Notes under the pieces: generated by a model | Told to the model about the DNA's origin: nothing | Database searches by the model: none | Seen by the model: the letters and a program-made list of their open reading frames with translations, nothing else | Translations under genes and position numbers: made by a program | Source of the DNA: Protaetiibacter intestinalis | GTDB lineage: Bacteria; Actinomycetota; Actinomycetes; Actinomycetales; Microbacteriaceae | NCBI RefSeq assembly: GCF_003627075.1 | Contig: NZ_CP032630.1 | Span: forward strand, 744,001-808,000 | Direction of reading: 5' to 3' | Length of the DNA stretch: 64,000 nucleotides | Shown: piece after piece, positions 9,431-17,372 of the stretch | How positions within the stretch are numbered: the first letter of the stretch is position 1 | Layout of the letters: every line of letters starts with the position of its first letter

Positions 9431-10518
9431 TGACGACCGGAACCGCCCCCGCGCCGCGCCTCGTCGCCAACGCGTTCACCGCCGGCAAGCTGCCGCGCTG
9501 GATGCCGTGGCCGATCCTCGCGGGCTCGCTCGCGGTCGCGCTCGCCGCGTTCGGGCTCATGGCCGCGGCGGCCGAGGAGGAGTTCAACTGGATCGCCGGC
9601 ACGATCGTCGGGGTGATCCTGTTCGTCGTCGTGAACTGGGTGATCGCCCGGCTCGTCGAGGGCGGGCGCCAGGCGGCCGACCGGCTCGTCACCTCGCTCG
9701 TCACGGGCGCGTTCGTGCTCGCGCTCATCCCGCTCGTCTGGCTCACCCTCACGGTCGTCGTCGACGGCCTGCCGACGCTCCTCGACGGCGGGTTCCTCAG
9801 CAACTCGATGCGCAACGTCGTCGGCGAGGGCGGCGGCGCCCTGCACGCCATCGTCGGCACGCTCATCATCACGGGCCTCGCGGCCGTCATCTCGATCCCG
9901 ATCGGCCTCATGACGGCGATCTACCTCGTCGAGTACGGCACGGGCAAGCTCGCCCGCGGCATCACCTTCCTCGTGGACGTGATGACCGGCATCCCCTCGA
10001 TCGTCGCGGGCCTCGCGACCTACGCGCTCTTCGCCCTGTTCTTCGGCGACGGGGTGCGCAGCGGCTTCGCCGGGTCGGTGGCGCTGTCGATCCTCATGAT
10101 CCCGGTCGTCGTGCGCTCGAGCGAGGAGATCATCCGCCTCGTGCCGAACGAGCTGCGCGAGGCCTCCTACGCGCTCGGCGTGCCGAAGTGGCGCACCATC
10201 GCGAAGGTCGTGCTGCCCACCTCGATCGCCGGCATCACGACGGGCGTCATGCTCTCCATCTCGCGCGTCATCGGCGAGACCGCGCCGCTGCTCATCGTGG
10301 CCGGCTTCACGGCATCCATGAACTACAACCCGTTCTCGGAGCGGATGATGTCGCTGCCGGTGTTCGTGTACACGCAGTACACGATCCCGGGCATCGACCC
10401 CGACCCCTACATCGCCCGCGCGTGGGCCGGCGCGCTGACCCTCGTGCTCATCGTCGCCCTGCTCAACGCCGTCGCCCGCCTCGTCTCCCACTTCTTCTCG
10501 CCCAAGCTCGGGCGCTGA
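9430..10518 (+). CDS. pstA: phosphate ABC transporter permease PstA
   Basis: A 362-residue permease: N-terminal cytosolic segment, two or three extra spans in the first 110 residues, then the PstA core with GIPSIVAGLATYALF and the EAA loop NELREASYALGVPKWRTIAKVVLP. Like other actinobacterial PstA it is longer than the E. coli protein because of extra N-terminal spans. It pairs with PstC in the membrane. ATG 9430 overlaps the pstC stop by one base. The stop is 18 bases before pstB. Confidence 0.95.
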   Translation: MTTGTAPAPRLVANAFTAGKLPRWMPWPILAGSLAVALAAFGLMAAAAEEEFNWIAGTIVGVILFVVVNWVIARLVEGGRQAADRLVTSLVTGAFVLALIPLVWLTLTVVVDGLPTLLDGGFLSNSMRNVVGEGGGALHAIVGTLIITGLAAVISIPIGLMTAIYLVEYGTGKLARGITFLVDVMTGIPSIVAGLATYALFALFFGDGVRSGFAGSVALSILMIPVVVRSSEEIIRLVPNELREASYALGVPKWRTIAKVVLPTSIAGITTGVMLSISRVIGETAPLLIVAGFTASMNYNPFSERMMSLPVFVYTQYTIPGIDPDPYIARAWAGALTLVLIVALLNAVARLVSHFFSPKLGR

Positions 10519-10536
10519 CCCACCGAAGGAACCACC

Positions 10537-11316
10537 TTGTCCAAGCGCATCGAAGTCCGCGACCTCGACGTCTACTACGGCGCCTTCCGGGCGGTCGAGG
10601 GCGTCTCGCTCACGATCGAGCCCCGCACGGTGACCGCCTTCATCGGCCCCTCCGGCTGCGGCAAGTCGACCTTCATCCGCACCCTCAACCGCATGCACGA
10701 GGTGATCCCCGGCGCGCGCGTCGACGGCGAGGTGCTCATCGACGGCAACAACCTCTACGGCCCGGGCGTCGACCCGGTGCTCGTGCGGCGGCAGGTGGGC
10801 ATGGTGTTCCAGCGGCCGAACCCGTTCCCCACCATGTCGATCCGCGAGAACGTGCTCGCGGGCGTGCGGCTCAACAACACCCGCATGCCGAAGCCCGAGG
10901 CCGACGAGCTCGTCGAGAAGTCGCTGCGCGGGGCCAACCTGTGGAACGAGGTCAAGGACCGCCTCGACAAGCCGGGATCCGGCCTCTCGGGCGGCCAGCA
11001 GCAGCGCCTCTGCATCGCCCGCACGATCGCGGTGTCGCCCGAGGTGATCCTCATGGACGAGCCGTGCTCGGCGCTCGACCCGATCTCGACGCTCGCCATC
11101 GAGGACCTCATCGAGGAGCTCAAGCAGGAGTACACGATCGTCATCGTGACCCACAACATGCAGCAGGCCTCGCGCGTCTCCGACAAGACCGCCTTCTTCA
11201 ACATCGAGGGCACCGGCAAGCCCGGCAAGCTCATCGAGTACGACGACACGACGAAGATCTTCTCGATGCCGTCCGTGAAGGCCACCGAGGACTACGTCTC
11301 CGGCAAGTTCGGGTGA
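10537..11316 (+). CDS. pstB: phosphate ABC transporter ATPase PstB
   Basis: This 259-residue cytosolic ATPase has Walker [10 protein letters not shown] (residues 37-45), Q-loop [16 protein letters not shown], signature [16 protein letters not shown], Walker [14 protein letters not shown] and the switch histidine in VTHNMQQA. Length and motifs match PstB. The start is TTG at 10537, preceded by GAAGGAACC, in agreement with PstB N-termini. It closes the pstSCAB operon; the following 470 bases contain inverted repeats suited to termination, convergent with the next leftward gene. Confidence 0.96.
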   Translation: MSKRIEVRDLDVYYGAFRAVEGVSLTIEPRTVTAFIGPSGCGKSTFIRTLNRMHEVIPGARVDGEVLIDGNNLYGPGVDPVLVRRQVGMVFQRPNPFPTMSIRENVLAGVRLNNTRMPKPEADELVEKSLRGANLWNEVKDRLDKPGSGLSGGQQQRLCIARTIAVSPEVILMDEPCSALDPISTLAIEDLIEELKQEYTIVIVTHNMQQASRVSDKTAFFNIEGTGKPGKLIEYDDTTKIFSMPSVKATEDYVSGKFG

Positions 11317-11370
11317 CCTGCGGCCGCTGTCTGCCGCTCGCTCCCGCGCTCGCTCTCTCCCTCGCTCGTT

Positions 11371-11495
11371 CCCATCTCAAGGAGTCGGGCATCCCATCTC
11401 AAGGAAGCGCCCGCCTCAGCCGCCGCACCCGCCACGTCAGACGACATCCGCCCCATCAACTCCTTGAGACGGGTTGCCCGACTCCTTGAGATGGG
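11371..11495. repeat. 35-bp intergenic inverted repeat (element R1)
   Basis: Arms 11371-11405 and 11461-11495 are inverse complements at 33 of 35 positions, with a 55-base spacer. The left arm itself contains CCCATCTCAAGGA twice (11371 and 11393, 22 bases apart), so the word occurs four times in the element. It lies between the convergent pstB and the leftward gene at 11791. It could act as a bidirectional terminator; it also belongs to the 3'-end repeat family described in the findings. Confidence 0.8.
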
Positions 11496-11678
11496 ATGCC
11501 GCGCTGCGGGTCGGCGCGGGGCGCGGGCGCGGGCCGGGTGCGGGGCCGGAGAGGGAGGCGCCGAGCCGCAGAACGCCTCTCGGCGGAAGGCCGCTCGAAG
11601 CGGCGAATATTGGAGCCCGGGGTTACTGCGGCCCGGCCGGGACAGTCTACGCGAGCACCATCCGCCCTGCAGGTGCCT
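11496..11678. other. non-coding stretch, no gene recognised
   Basis: This 183-base stretch between elements R1 and R2 is very G/C rich except for an island GCGAATATTGGAG near 11609-11621, followed by GCCCGGGGTTACTGCGGCCC and GGCCGGGACAGTCTACG. Short open frames here lack ribosome sites and family resemblance. It could hold a small RNA or old promoter debris; nothing firmer can be said. Confidence 0.4.
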
Positions 11679-11760
11679 CAGAAATGCAGGAGATTCGGGC
11701 GGCTCGGCCCGCCCGGTGCGGTGACGGCCCGCATCCGGCGCCGGATCTCCTGCATTTCTG
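11679..11760. repeat. 16-bp intergenic inverted repeat (element R2)
   Basis: CAGAAATGCAGGAGAT at 11679-11694 is perfectly repeated in inverse orientation at 11745-11760, with a 50-base G/C-rich spacer. It ends 30 bases before the stop of the leftward gene at 11791, so it forms that gene's 3' flank. The left arm shares CAGGAGATTCGG with element R8 at 53513, 42 kb away. Confidence 0.75.
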
Positions 11761-11790
11761 GAGTGGGATGCGGGCGAGCGGCGCGGCGGC

Positions 11791-12423
11791 TCAGTCGAGG
11801 GCGTCGTCGCGGGCGAGGCGTGCGCAGGTGGTCAGTTCGTCGGCGATCGTGGCGAGGCGGGATGCGCGCGTCGTGAGCTCGGTGGAGCGCTCGGGGGATG
11901 CGGCATCCTGGTCGTCGGCGACGGATGCGGCACCCGCCGCCTCGACGCGGCAGAAGGCGGCCGCCCGATCGAGGGCGTCGGCGAGGTCGCCGTCGAAGAC
12001 GCCGCGCAGGATGCGCTCCGAGAGCTCGAGCACCTCCTGCGGCCCCGCGGGGCTCGGGGCGCCGGCGATGACCGGGTCGATCGTGCTCAGCACCTCGCTG
12101 CCGCGCTGGAACAGCAGCGCGACGCCATCGGGGTCCTGGCGGATCATGGTGCGCAGCAGGTAGACCCGCCAGAGCGCCCCCGGCAGGCTGCGCGGGCTCG
12201 ACCGCGCCCACAGCTCCGCGACCGCGTCGAGTCCGTGCTCGTCGGTGAAGCCGACCACGCGGTCCAGCACCTCGGGGTCGGCGCTGTCGCGCACCCGCGC
12301 CACGAGGCTGCGCGCCGTGTCGTGCGCGATGCGACGCGAGACGGCCGGGTCGGGCGCCGCGCCCTCGAACGCCTCGAACTCGCGTCCGCCGAACAGCGTG
12401 GGCTTGTGGAAGTCGTCGGCCAT
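11791..12423 (-). CDS. conserved actinobacterial protein, unknown function
   Basis: A 210-residue soluble protein starting MADDFHKPTLFGGREFEAFEG, with a helical middle (LPGALWRVYLLRTMIRQDPD) and a hydrophilic Ala/Asp-rich C-terminus. I recall similar proteins in Microbacteriaceae carried under misleading RNA-polymerase-related names, but nothing in the sequence supports a polymerase role. No transmembrane segment or signal peptide. The ATG at 12423 has GAGAAT 6 bases upstream, again suggesting a leaderless transcript. It ends facing pstB across elements R1 and R2. Confidence 0.7.
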   Translation of the reverse strand: MADDFHKPTLFGGREFEAFEGAAPDPAVSRRIAHDTARSLVARVRDSADPEVLDRVVGFTDEHGLDAVAELWARSSPRSLPGALWRVYLLRTMIRQDPDGVALLFQRGSEVLSTIDPVIAGAPSPAGPQEVLELSERILRGVFDGDLADALDRAAAFCRVEAAGAASVADDQDAASPERSTELTTRASRLATIADELTTCARLARDDALD

Positions 12424-12498
12424 CGCCCCATTCTCCCCCGCAGGCGGATGCGGCGCTCGCGCGGTGAGCGCGGCATCCGCGACTACCCTGGATGCATC

Positions 12499-12571
12499 GG
12501 GCCTGTAGCTCAGTCGGTAGAGCATCGGACTTTTAATCCGCGGGTCGTGGGTTCGAGCCCCACCGGGCCCA
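12499..12571 (+). tRNA. tRNA-Lys (anticodon TTT)
   Basis: The 73-base cloverleaf has acceptor arm GGGCCTG (12499-12505) pairing with CGGGCCC (12564-12570), D-arm TAGCTCAGTCGGTAGAGCA, anticodon loop CTTTTAA giving TTT (Lys), and T-arm GTGGGTTCGAGCCCCAC. The CCA end is not encoded. A TACCCT box at 12484-12489 lies 9 bases upstream and is the likely -10. A vapC-like gene remnant begins within 10 bases of its 3' end. Confidence 0.97.
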
Positions 12572-12579
12572 CCCGCACC

Positions 12580-12675
12580 CACGTGGCGCTCGCCGAAGCG
12601 CTCGCTGCGCCGTTGCTCACCGTCGACCGGCGGCTGGCACCAACCGCCGCCCGGTACTGCGAGACGGTCGACTAG
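12580..12675 (+). pseudogene. VapC-like PIN toxin remnant (C-terminal tail only)
   Basis: Immediately behind the tRNA, one frame reads HVALAEALAAPLLTVDRR followed by LAPTAARYCETVD and a TAG stop. The VALAEAL-AAPLLT-DRRLA pattern is the conserved C-terminal end of VapC PIN-domain ribonuclease toxins, including the last acidic active-site residue. The rest of the toxin (about 100 residues) and the VapB antitoxin are absent, since the tRNA occupies that space. I read it as the scar of a toxin-antitoxin or island insertion at the tRNA-Lys 3' end. Its stop overlaps the rnhA stop on the opposite strand. It is short, so similarity by chance is possible. Confidence 0.6.
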
Positions 12676-13217
12676 CGGCGGTCGCCCGAGCCGCGCGGCG
12701 GGTCGACCGACACGTCGAGGCGCTCCTGCTTCCCGCCGAGCGAGGACCACTCGGAGGCGGTGCCTTTTGCGGCGTGGTGCGAGGCGCGCACGGCGCGCTC
12801 GTCCGCCCACGAGTTCAGGCGGTGGCCGGCGTGGCCGCGCACGTGCTCGAGCACGACATCCGGGAGCCCCGCCGCGCGGCGGGCGTCGCGCACCGCGATG
12901 AGCTGCTCGAGGATGTCGCGGTTCGCGACCGGCTTCTTGGCCGAGGTGACCCAGCCGCGGCGCTTGTGGCCGTCCATCCACGAGGAGTAGGTGTCGATCG
13001 CGTACTTCGAGTCGGCCTGCACCACGAGCTCGCGCACCTGCGCGTGGTCGCGGATGGCGTTCAGCAGCCCCAGCAGCTCGCCGATGTTGTTGGTGCCCTG
13101 CGGCAGCGAACCGGCGGCCCACTCGCCGTCCTCCCCCACCCACGCCCAGCCGGCGGGGCCGGGGTTGCCCTTGCAGGCGCCGTCGGTGGCGAGCACGTAG
13201 CGGTCGGTGGAGGTCAC
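12672..13217 (-). CDS. rnhA: ribonuclease HI
   Basis: The 181-residue protein starts with TDGACKGNPG (catalytic Asp12), followed by NNIGELLGL (Glu47), QADSKYAI (Asp69), HVRGHAGH (catalytic histidine) and WADERA (fourth acidic residue), so all RNase HI active-site residues are present. It cuts the RNA strand of RNA-DNA hybrids in the cytosol. It is longer than the E. coli enzyme (155) by an unstructured C-terminal tail of about 30 residues. The start is GTG at 13217; a GAGGAT box lies 6 bases upstream. Its stop is convergent with the vapC remnant. Confidence 0.93.
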   Translation of the reverse strand: MTSTDRYVLATDGACKGNPGPAGWAWVGEDGEWAAGSLPQGTNNIGELLGLLNAIRDHAQVRELVVQADSKYAIDTYSSWMDGHKRRGWVTSAKKPVANRDILEQLIAVRDARRAAGLPDVVLEHVRGHAGHRLNSWADERAVRASHHAAKGTASEWSSLGGKQERLDVSVDPPRGSGDRR

Positions 13218-13232
13218 CCCCCGATCCTCTCA

Positions 13233-13251
13233 GGCGCGGCGCACCCGCGCC
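13233..13251 (-). terminator. hairpin after the DUF1508 gene
   Basis: GGCGCGG (13233-13239) and CCGCGCC (13245-13251) form a 7-bp stem with a 5-base loop, starting 10 bases beyond the stop of the leftward DUF1508 gene. No T-run follows, as is common in actinobacteria. A terminator role is inferred. Confidence 0.5.
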
Positions 13252-13261
13252 GGGCACCCGG

Positions 13262-13582
13262 TCACTCGGGGCCGGTCGCGCCGCCCGCCCGGTCGCGCAC
13301 GTTGTCGGCCGCCCGCTGGGCGTTCGACTTCGAGGCGAACGACTCGCCCGGCACCGCCACGATGTGGCCGCCGCGGTGGGCCCGCCAGCTCCAGTGCCCG
13401 CCCTTGTTCTCGTAGAGCTCGTAGTCGGCGGCGACGGCGCCCACCTTGAACGCCTCCGCCGCGCGGTTCGCGTTCGACTTCGACGCGAACGACTCACCCG
13501 CCCACGCGACCGTCTGGCCGTTGCTCGCGATCAGCCACCACGAGTAGTGGCCGCCCTTGTCTGCCTTCACTTCGAAACGCAC
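13262..13582 (-). CDS. tandem DUF1508 (YegP-like) protein
   Basis: The 106-residue protein consists of two copies of the YegP/DUF1508 module, about residues 1-48 and 54-98: each has a beta-rich half with GGHYSWWLIA or GGHWSWRAH and ends GESFASKSNA followed by NRAAE or QRAAD. The internal repeat is close enough to suggest a duplication. DUF1508 proteins are small and cytosolic, linked loosely to stress responses; no biochemical role is established. The start is GTG at 13582, with GAGGGGAG about 10 bases upstream. It is divergent from the PrmC-like gene. Confidence 0.85.
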   Translation of the reverse strand: MRFEVKADKGGHYSWWLIASNGQTVAWAGESFASKSNANRAAEAFKVGAVAADYELYENKGGHWSWRAHRGGHIVAVPGESFASKSNAQRAADNVRDRAGGATGPE

Positions 13583-13681
13583 CTCGTCGTGCTCCCCTCT
13601 CGGGCCCGGGCGGCCCGGATGCGGCTCAGTATCCTCGCCCGCGGGCGGCGGCGGAAGAGAGCGGGGCGGTACCGTGGCCCG

Positions 13682-14443
13682 GTGACGGATGCGGATGCGT
13701 TGGTCGCCCGGCTGCGGGCCGCCGGCTGCGTGTTCGCGGAGGACGAGGCGACCCTGCTGCGCGAGGCGGCATCCGGTGCCGCGCTCGAGGAGCTCGTGGC
13801 GCGCCGGGTGGCGGGGGAACCGCTCGAGGTGCTGCTCGGCTGGGCCGAGTTCGCGGGCCTGCGGGTGGCGGTCGCACCCGGCGTGTTCGTGCCGCGGCTG
13901 CGCAGCGAGACGCTCGTCGACGCCGTGCTCGAGGCGCTGCCGGATGCCGCGGTCGTCGTCGAGCTGTGCTGCGGGGTCGCGGCGATCGCGGCGGCCGTCG
14001 CGACGGCGCGCCCGGACGCGGAGGTGTGGGCGAGCGACGTCGACCCGGACGCCGTCGCCGTCGCCCGGCGCAACCTGCCGCCCGATCGCGTGCTCGAGGG
14101 CGACCTCTACGAGGCGCTGCCCGCCGCGCTGCGCGGCCGCGTCGACGTGCTCGTCGCCAACGCGCCCTACGTGCCCACCGCCGAGATCGCGAATATGCCG
14201 TCGGAGGCACGTGACCACGAGCACCGGGTGGCCCTCGACGGCGGCGCCGACGGGCACGCGGTGCAGGCCCGCATCGCGGCCGGATGCCGGGAGTGGCTCG
14301 CGCCCGGCGGCCGCGTCGTCATCGAGACGAGCCGCCGCCAGGCCGCGCGTACCGCGTCACTGCTCGAGGGGCGGGGGCTCGTCGTGCGCGTCGTCCGGGA
14401 CGAGGAGCGGGACGGCACGTGCGTCGTCGGCGAGGCGCCGTGA
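13682..14443 (+). CDS. PrmC/HemK-like protein N5-glutamine methyltransferase
   Basis: This 253-residue class I SAM methyltransferase has the PrmC layout: a short N-terminal helical domain with RRVAGEPLEVLLGWAEFAGL, the PrmC-type PGVFVPR motif, the SAM-binding VVELCCGVAAIAAAVA and DVDPDAVAVARRNL. The catalytic motif, NPPY in PrmC, reads NAPYVP here. That variant marks a PrmC-related subfamily in actinobacteria whose substrate is not settled, so release-factor methylation is not certain. GTG 13682 has TACCGT 6 bases upstream, so the mRNA is probably leaderless. It faces the VOC gene across a small hairpin. Confidence 0.8.
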   Translation: MTDADALVARLRAAGCVFAEDEATLLREAASGAALEELVARRVAGEPLEVLLGWAEFAGLRVAVAPGVFVPRLRSETLVDAVLEALPDAAVVVELCCGVAAIAAAVATARPDAEVWASDVDPDAVAVARRNLPPDRVLEGDLYEALPAALRGRVDVLVANAPYVPTAEIANMPSEARDHEHRVALDGGADGHAVQARIAAGCREWLAPGGRVVIETSRRQAARTASLLEGRGLVVRVVRDEERDGTCVVGEAP

Positions 14444-14458
14444 CGGCACGGGGGTCCA

Positions 14459-14473
14459 GCGGCCGTCGGCCGC
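14459..14473. terminator. small hairpin between convergent genes
   Basis: GCGGCC and GGCCGC (14459-14464, 14468-14473) form a 6-bp stem with a GTC loop in the 48-base gap between the methyltransferase and VOC genes. It may terminate either strand; there is no T-run. Confidence 0.4.
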
Positions 14474-14491
14474 CTGCAGGGCGCACATCGC

Positions 14492-14893
14492 TCAGCGCTG
14501 CGTGAGCCGCAGCTGGTTGCCCGCGGGGTCGCGGAACGCGGCGTCGCGCACGCCCCACGGCTGGTCCATCGGCTCCTGCACGATGTCGGCCCCGGATGCG
14601 GCGATGCGCTCGAAGTCGCCGTCGAGGTCGTCGGTGCTCAGCACGAGGCCGGCGAGCACACCCTTCGCGAGCAGGTCGGCCAGCGTCTCGCGGTCGGCAT
14701 CCGACTCGCCCGCGCCCACCGGCGTGAGCACGACCGAGACCTCGGAGCCGGCCGGCGCGAGGGTGATCCACCGCATCCCGCCGCCCATGTCGACGTCCCG
14801 TGTGACCTCGAAGCCCACCACGTCGCGGTAGAAGACGAGGGCCGCCTCCGCGTCGTCGAAGGCGATGTAGCTGTGCTGGATCCTGATCGTCAT
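14492..14893 (-). CDS. VOC-family (glyoxalase/bleomycin-resistance-like) protein
   Basis: A 133-residue protein with the two beta-alpha-beta-beta-beta modules of the vicinal-oxygen-chelate fold: IQHSYIAFDDAEAALVFYRDVVGFEV in the first and LVLSTDDLDGDFERI...DPAGNQLRL in the second. Substrates of such single-domain proteins vary widely; the name glyoxalase would be over-precise. The AraC-type regulator lies 19 bases upstream on the same strand, the usual pairing for VOC proteins. ATG 14893 has TAGCGT exactly 6 bases upstream, so it may also have its own leaderless promoter. Confidence 0.82.
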   Translation of the reverse strand: MTIRIQHSYIAFDDAEAALVFYRDVVGFEVTRDVDMGGGMRWITLAPAGSEVSVVLTPVGAGESDADRETLADLLAKGVLAGLVLSTDDLDGDFERIAASGADIVQEPMDQPWGVRDAAFRDPAGNQLRLTQR

Positions 14894-14912
14894 GCCGTCA
14901 CGCTACGGCGGT

Positions 14913-15335
14913 TCAGTCGCGCGCCGCTTCTCGAATCCTGACCGGTCGCGTGACGCTCTTCGCGACGCACGGGATGCCGTCGAGCGTCGACTCCGCGGCA
15001 TCCGGATGCGCGGCCGCGCGGTACTCGCTCGGCGGTACCCCGACGAGTCTCGTGAAGCTCGCGCTGAACGAGCCGAGCGAGGTGCAGCCGACCGCCACGC
15101 ACACCTCGGTGACCGAGAGGTCGCCGCGCCGCAGCAGCGCCTTCGCCCGCTCGATGCGCCGCGTCATGAGGTAGCCGTAGGGCGTCTCGCCGTAGGCGGC
15201 GCGGAAGCTGCGGGCGAAGTGCCCCGACGACATGAGGGCCGTGCGGGCGAGCGACTCGACGTCGAGCGGCTCCGCGTATTCGCGGTCGATGCGGTCGCGC
15301 GCCCTGCGCAGGCGGACGAGATCGGCGCGGTCCAT
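14913..15335 (-). CDS. AraC-type helix-turn-helix regulator
   Basis: A 140-residue protein made of little more than an AraC/XylS DNA-binding domain: two helix-turn-helix units, DVESLARTALMSSGHFARSF and TEVCVAVGCTSLGSFSASF, then FTRLVGVPPSEYR. No ligand-binding domain is present. It is followed by a 30-residue tail. It probably controls the adjacent VOC gene, 19 bases downstream. TAGAAC (15342-15347) lies 6 bases before the ATG, consistent with a leaderless transcript. Confidence 0.85.
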   Translation of the reverse strand: MDRADLVRLRRARDRIDREYAEPLDVESLARTALMSSGHFARSFRAAYGETPYGYLMTRRIERAKALLRRGDLSVTEVCVAVGCTSLGSFSASFTRLVGVPPSEYRAAAHPDAAESTLDGIPCVAKSVTRPVRIREAARD

Positions 15336-15344
15336 GGAACCGTT

Positions 15345-16409
15345 CTACCCCACGGTGGCGCCGAAGAGCAGGCCGAGCAGGTACGTCGCGGTCGCCGCAC
15401 CGAAACCGATCGCGAGCTGGCGCAGCGCCCGCAGCAGCGGCGAGGTGCCCGACAGGATGCCGACCACGGCGCCCGTGCCGAGCAGTGCGATGCCGACGAG
15501 CGACGCGGCGAGCGCGACCGCGCCGAGCCCCGTCATGCCGAACAGGTACGGCACCACGGGGATGAAGGCGCCGGATGCGAAGAACAGGAAACTCGAGATG
15601 GCGGCCTTCCAGGGCGAGCCGACCGCCTCGTCGGGGTCGAGCTCCTCGGGCGGCGCGTCCGAGTCGAGGTGCAGGGTCGCGAGCACCTGGCGCGCGTGCT
15701 CCTCGGCATCCGTCTGCCCCATGCCGCGCGCGCGGTAGACGAGGGCGAGCTCGTTCGCGTCGACGTCGAGGTGCGGCAGGGCGGACTGCGACTCGGGGTC
15801 GGGGCGGGATGCCGCGAGCAGCTCGCGCTGCGACTTGACCGACACGTACTCCCCGGCGCCCATCGAGAGGGCGCCCGCGAGCAGGCCCGCGAAGCCCGTG
15901 AACAGCACCACCTGGGGGCTCGCACCCGTCGCGCCGATGCCGAGCACGAGGGCGAGGTTCGAGACGAGGCCGTCGTTCGCCCCGAACACGGCGGCGCGGA
16001 AGCTGCCGGAGAGCTGCGTGCGCCCCCGGGCGGCGAGACCGCGCAGCACCTCGCCGTGGATGCGCTCGTCGGCCGCCATCCGCTCGGTCGCGTCGGAGTC
16101 GTCGTCGTAGGGCGAGCGACCCTCGGCGCGCTGGGCGAGGGCGAGCACGAACAGGAAGCCGAGACGCTTCGCGAGGAAGCCGAGCAGCCGCGTGCGCAGG
16201 TCGGGGCGCGGGGCGGGCAGCTGGTGCTCGCCGAGCAGCTCGAGCCAGTGCTGCTCGTGCCGCAGCTCGGCATCCGCGAGCCCGAGCAGGATCTCCCGCT
16301 CGCGGCCCTCGCGGCGCTCGGCGAGGTCGCGGTAGATCTCCCGCTCGGCCCGCTCGGCCGCGAGGTAGCGGCGCCAGCGGCGGATCTGGGCGGGGGTCGG
16401 GTGATGCAC
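15345..16409 (-). CDS. VIT1/CCC1-family transporter with N-terminal ferritin-like domain
   Basis: The 354-residue protein has a charged helical N-terminus (residues 1-130, with EREIYRDLAERREG, ADAELRHEQHWLELL and DERIHGEVLRGL, spaced like the Glu/His ligands of a ferritin-like or erythrin domain). It then has the VIT1 core FRAAVFGANDGLVSNLALVLG, GFAGLLAGALSMGAGEYVSVKSQRE, and three more membrane spans to the C-terminus. VIT1/CCC1 proteins move Fe(II) or Mn(II) out of the cytosol. The N-terminal domain probably binds the metal first. It sits 9 bases downstream of the regulator's start region; whether it is coregulated is unknown. Confidence 0.85.
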   Translation of the reverse strand: MHHPTPAQIRRWRRYLAAERAEREIYRDLAERREGREREILLGLADAELRHEQHWLELLGEHQLPAPRPDLRTRLLGFLAKRLGFLFVLALAQRAEGRSPYDDDSDATERMAADERIHGEVLRGLAARGRTQLSGSFRAAVFGANDGLVSNLALVLGIGATGASPQVVLFTGFAGLLAGALSMGAGEYVSVKSQRELLAASRPDPESQSALPHLDVDANELALVYRARGMGQTDAEEHARQVLATLHLDSDAPPEELDPDEAVGSPWKAAISSFLFFASGAFIPVVPYLFGMTGLGAVALAASLVGIALLGTGAVVGILSGTSPLLRALRQLAIGFGAATATYLLGLLFGATVG

Positions 16410-16451
16410 CCGCCTATTCTGCCGAGCCCGCCCGGATTGCGGGGCGCCGAA

Positions 16452-17372
16452 TCAGCGGGCGGCGGTGTAGCGGAAGCCCCAGCGGCCCTCGTAGCTCTCG
16501 CCGGGCGCGAGCCAGATGAGGTCGTCGCCCGAGTTGAGGGCGTCGGGCGGCGCCGTCATCGGCTCGATCGCGACCGCCGTGCCGAGGCCGTGCGCCTTCG
16601 GGAAGAGGGGCGTCGTGAACACCTGCAGGTAGCGCCAGTCGGCGTCCTGCCACACCTCGAGCCGCGAACCGTCGGGCGCCGTCAGCGTCGCCGTCACGCC
16701 GTCCGCGGGGGTGAGCGACCGGAACGCCGTGTCGAGCGCGAGCTCGCCGACCGGCACGCCACCGCGCAGGTCGGTGCCGCCCGAGACCGGATGCCACGCG
16801 ATCGGGTCGAGCACCTCGTCGACCTCGAGGTACTCGTCGGCGGGCACCGTGAGCACGAGCTCGGCCACGTCGTAGGCGCCGATGCGGGGGTAGGGATGCG
16901 TGCCCGTCGCGTACGGCGCGGGGCGCTCCGAGAGGTTGCGGGCGCCGTGGGTGGCGACGAGCCCGCCCTCCACGACCTCGTAGCGGATCCAGGTGTCGAC
17001 GAGGAACGGCCAGCCGTGCTGGGGGTGGATCACGGCCCCCAGCGTGATCGCGGCATCCGTGCGCTCGCGCACCTCGTACTCGGTGAACTCGAGCAGCCCG
17101 TGCAGGGCACCGCCGCGGGCCGGCTCGGTGATGTCGAGCTGCTGCACGGCGCCGTCGAGCACCCAGCGCCCGGCGCGCACCCGGTTCGGCCACGGGGCGA
17201 GCGCGATGCCGGAGCAGAACGGCGGCGGCGCGGTCTCGACCGGCAGCGGCTCGGTCAGGTCGACCCCGCCGACGCGCAGCGCGGTCAGCACGGCGGCGAC
17301 CGTGCCCACCTCGGCGACCGTGTCGCCCGCGCGCAGCTCGAAGCGCTCGCCGACTCCCGTGATGGTGCTCAT
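16452..17372 (-). CDS. aldose 1-epimerase family protein (copy 1)
   Basis: The 306-residue galactose-mutarotase-fold protein contains LAPWPNRVRAGRW, GALHGLLEFTEYEV (conserved His), GTHPYPRIGA (second His) and a late acidic motif AVAIEPMTAPPDALNSG. These enzymes interconvert alpha and beta anomers of aldohexoses in the cytosol. Start ATG 17372 overlaps the stop of a second epimerase gene by four bases, so both are translated from one mRNA with the DeoR-type regulator. The two copies share many motifs (IHPQHGWPFL, ALNSG), pointing to a tandem duplication. Confidence 0.87.
   Translation of the reverse strand: MSTITGVGERFELRAGDTVAEVGTVAAVLTALRVGGVDLTEPLPVETAPPPFCSGIALAPWPNRVRAGRWVLDGAVQQLDITEPARGGALHGLLEFTEYEVRERTDAAITLGAVIHPQHGWPFLVDTWIRYEVVEGGLVATHGARNLSERPAPYATGTHPYPRIGAYDVAELVLTVPADEYLEVDEVLDPIAWHPVSGGTDLRGGVPVGELALDTAFRSLTPADGVTATLTAPDGSRLEVWQDADWRYLQVFTTPLFPKAHGLGTAVAIEPMTAPPDALNSGDDLIWLAPGESYEGRWGFRYTAAR

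Noticed and set aside
11371-11760. CRISPR array or tandem repeat array
   Set aside because: Word copies are in mixed orientation and unequal spacing with only two to four copies; no spacers or cas genes are present.
12235-12579. N-terminal part of the frame that ends in the vapC-like tail, as a complete 146-residue gene
   Set aside because: The frame runs through the tRNA and the antisense of a conserved gene; only the last 31 codons resemble a protein.
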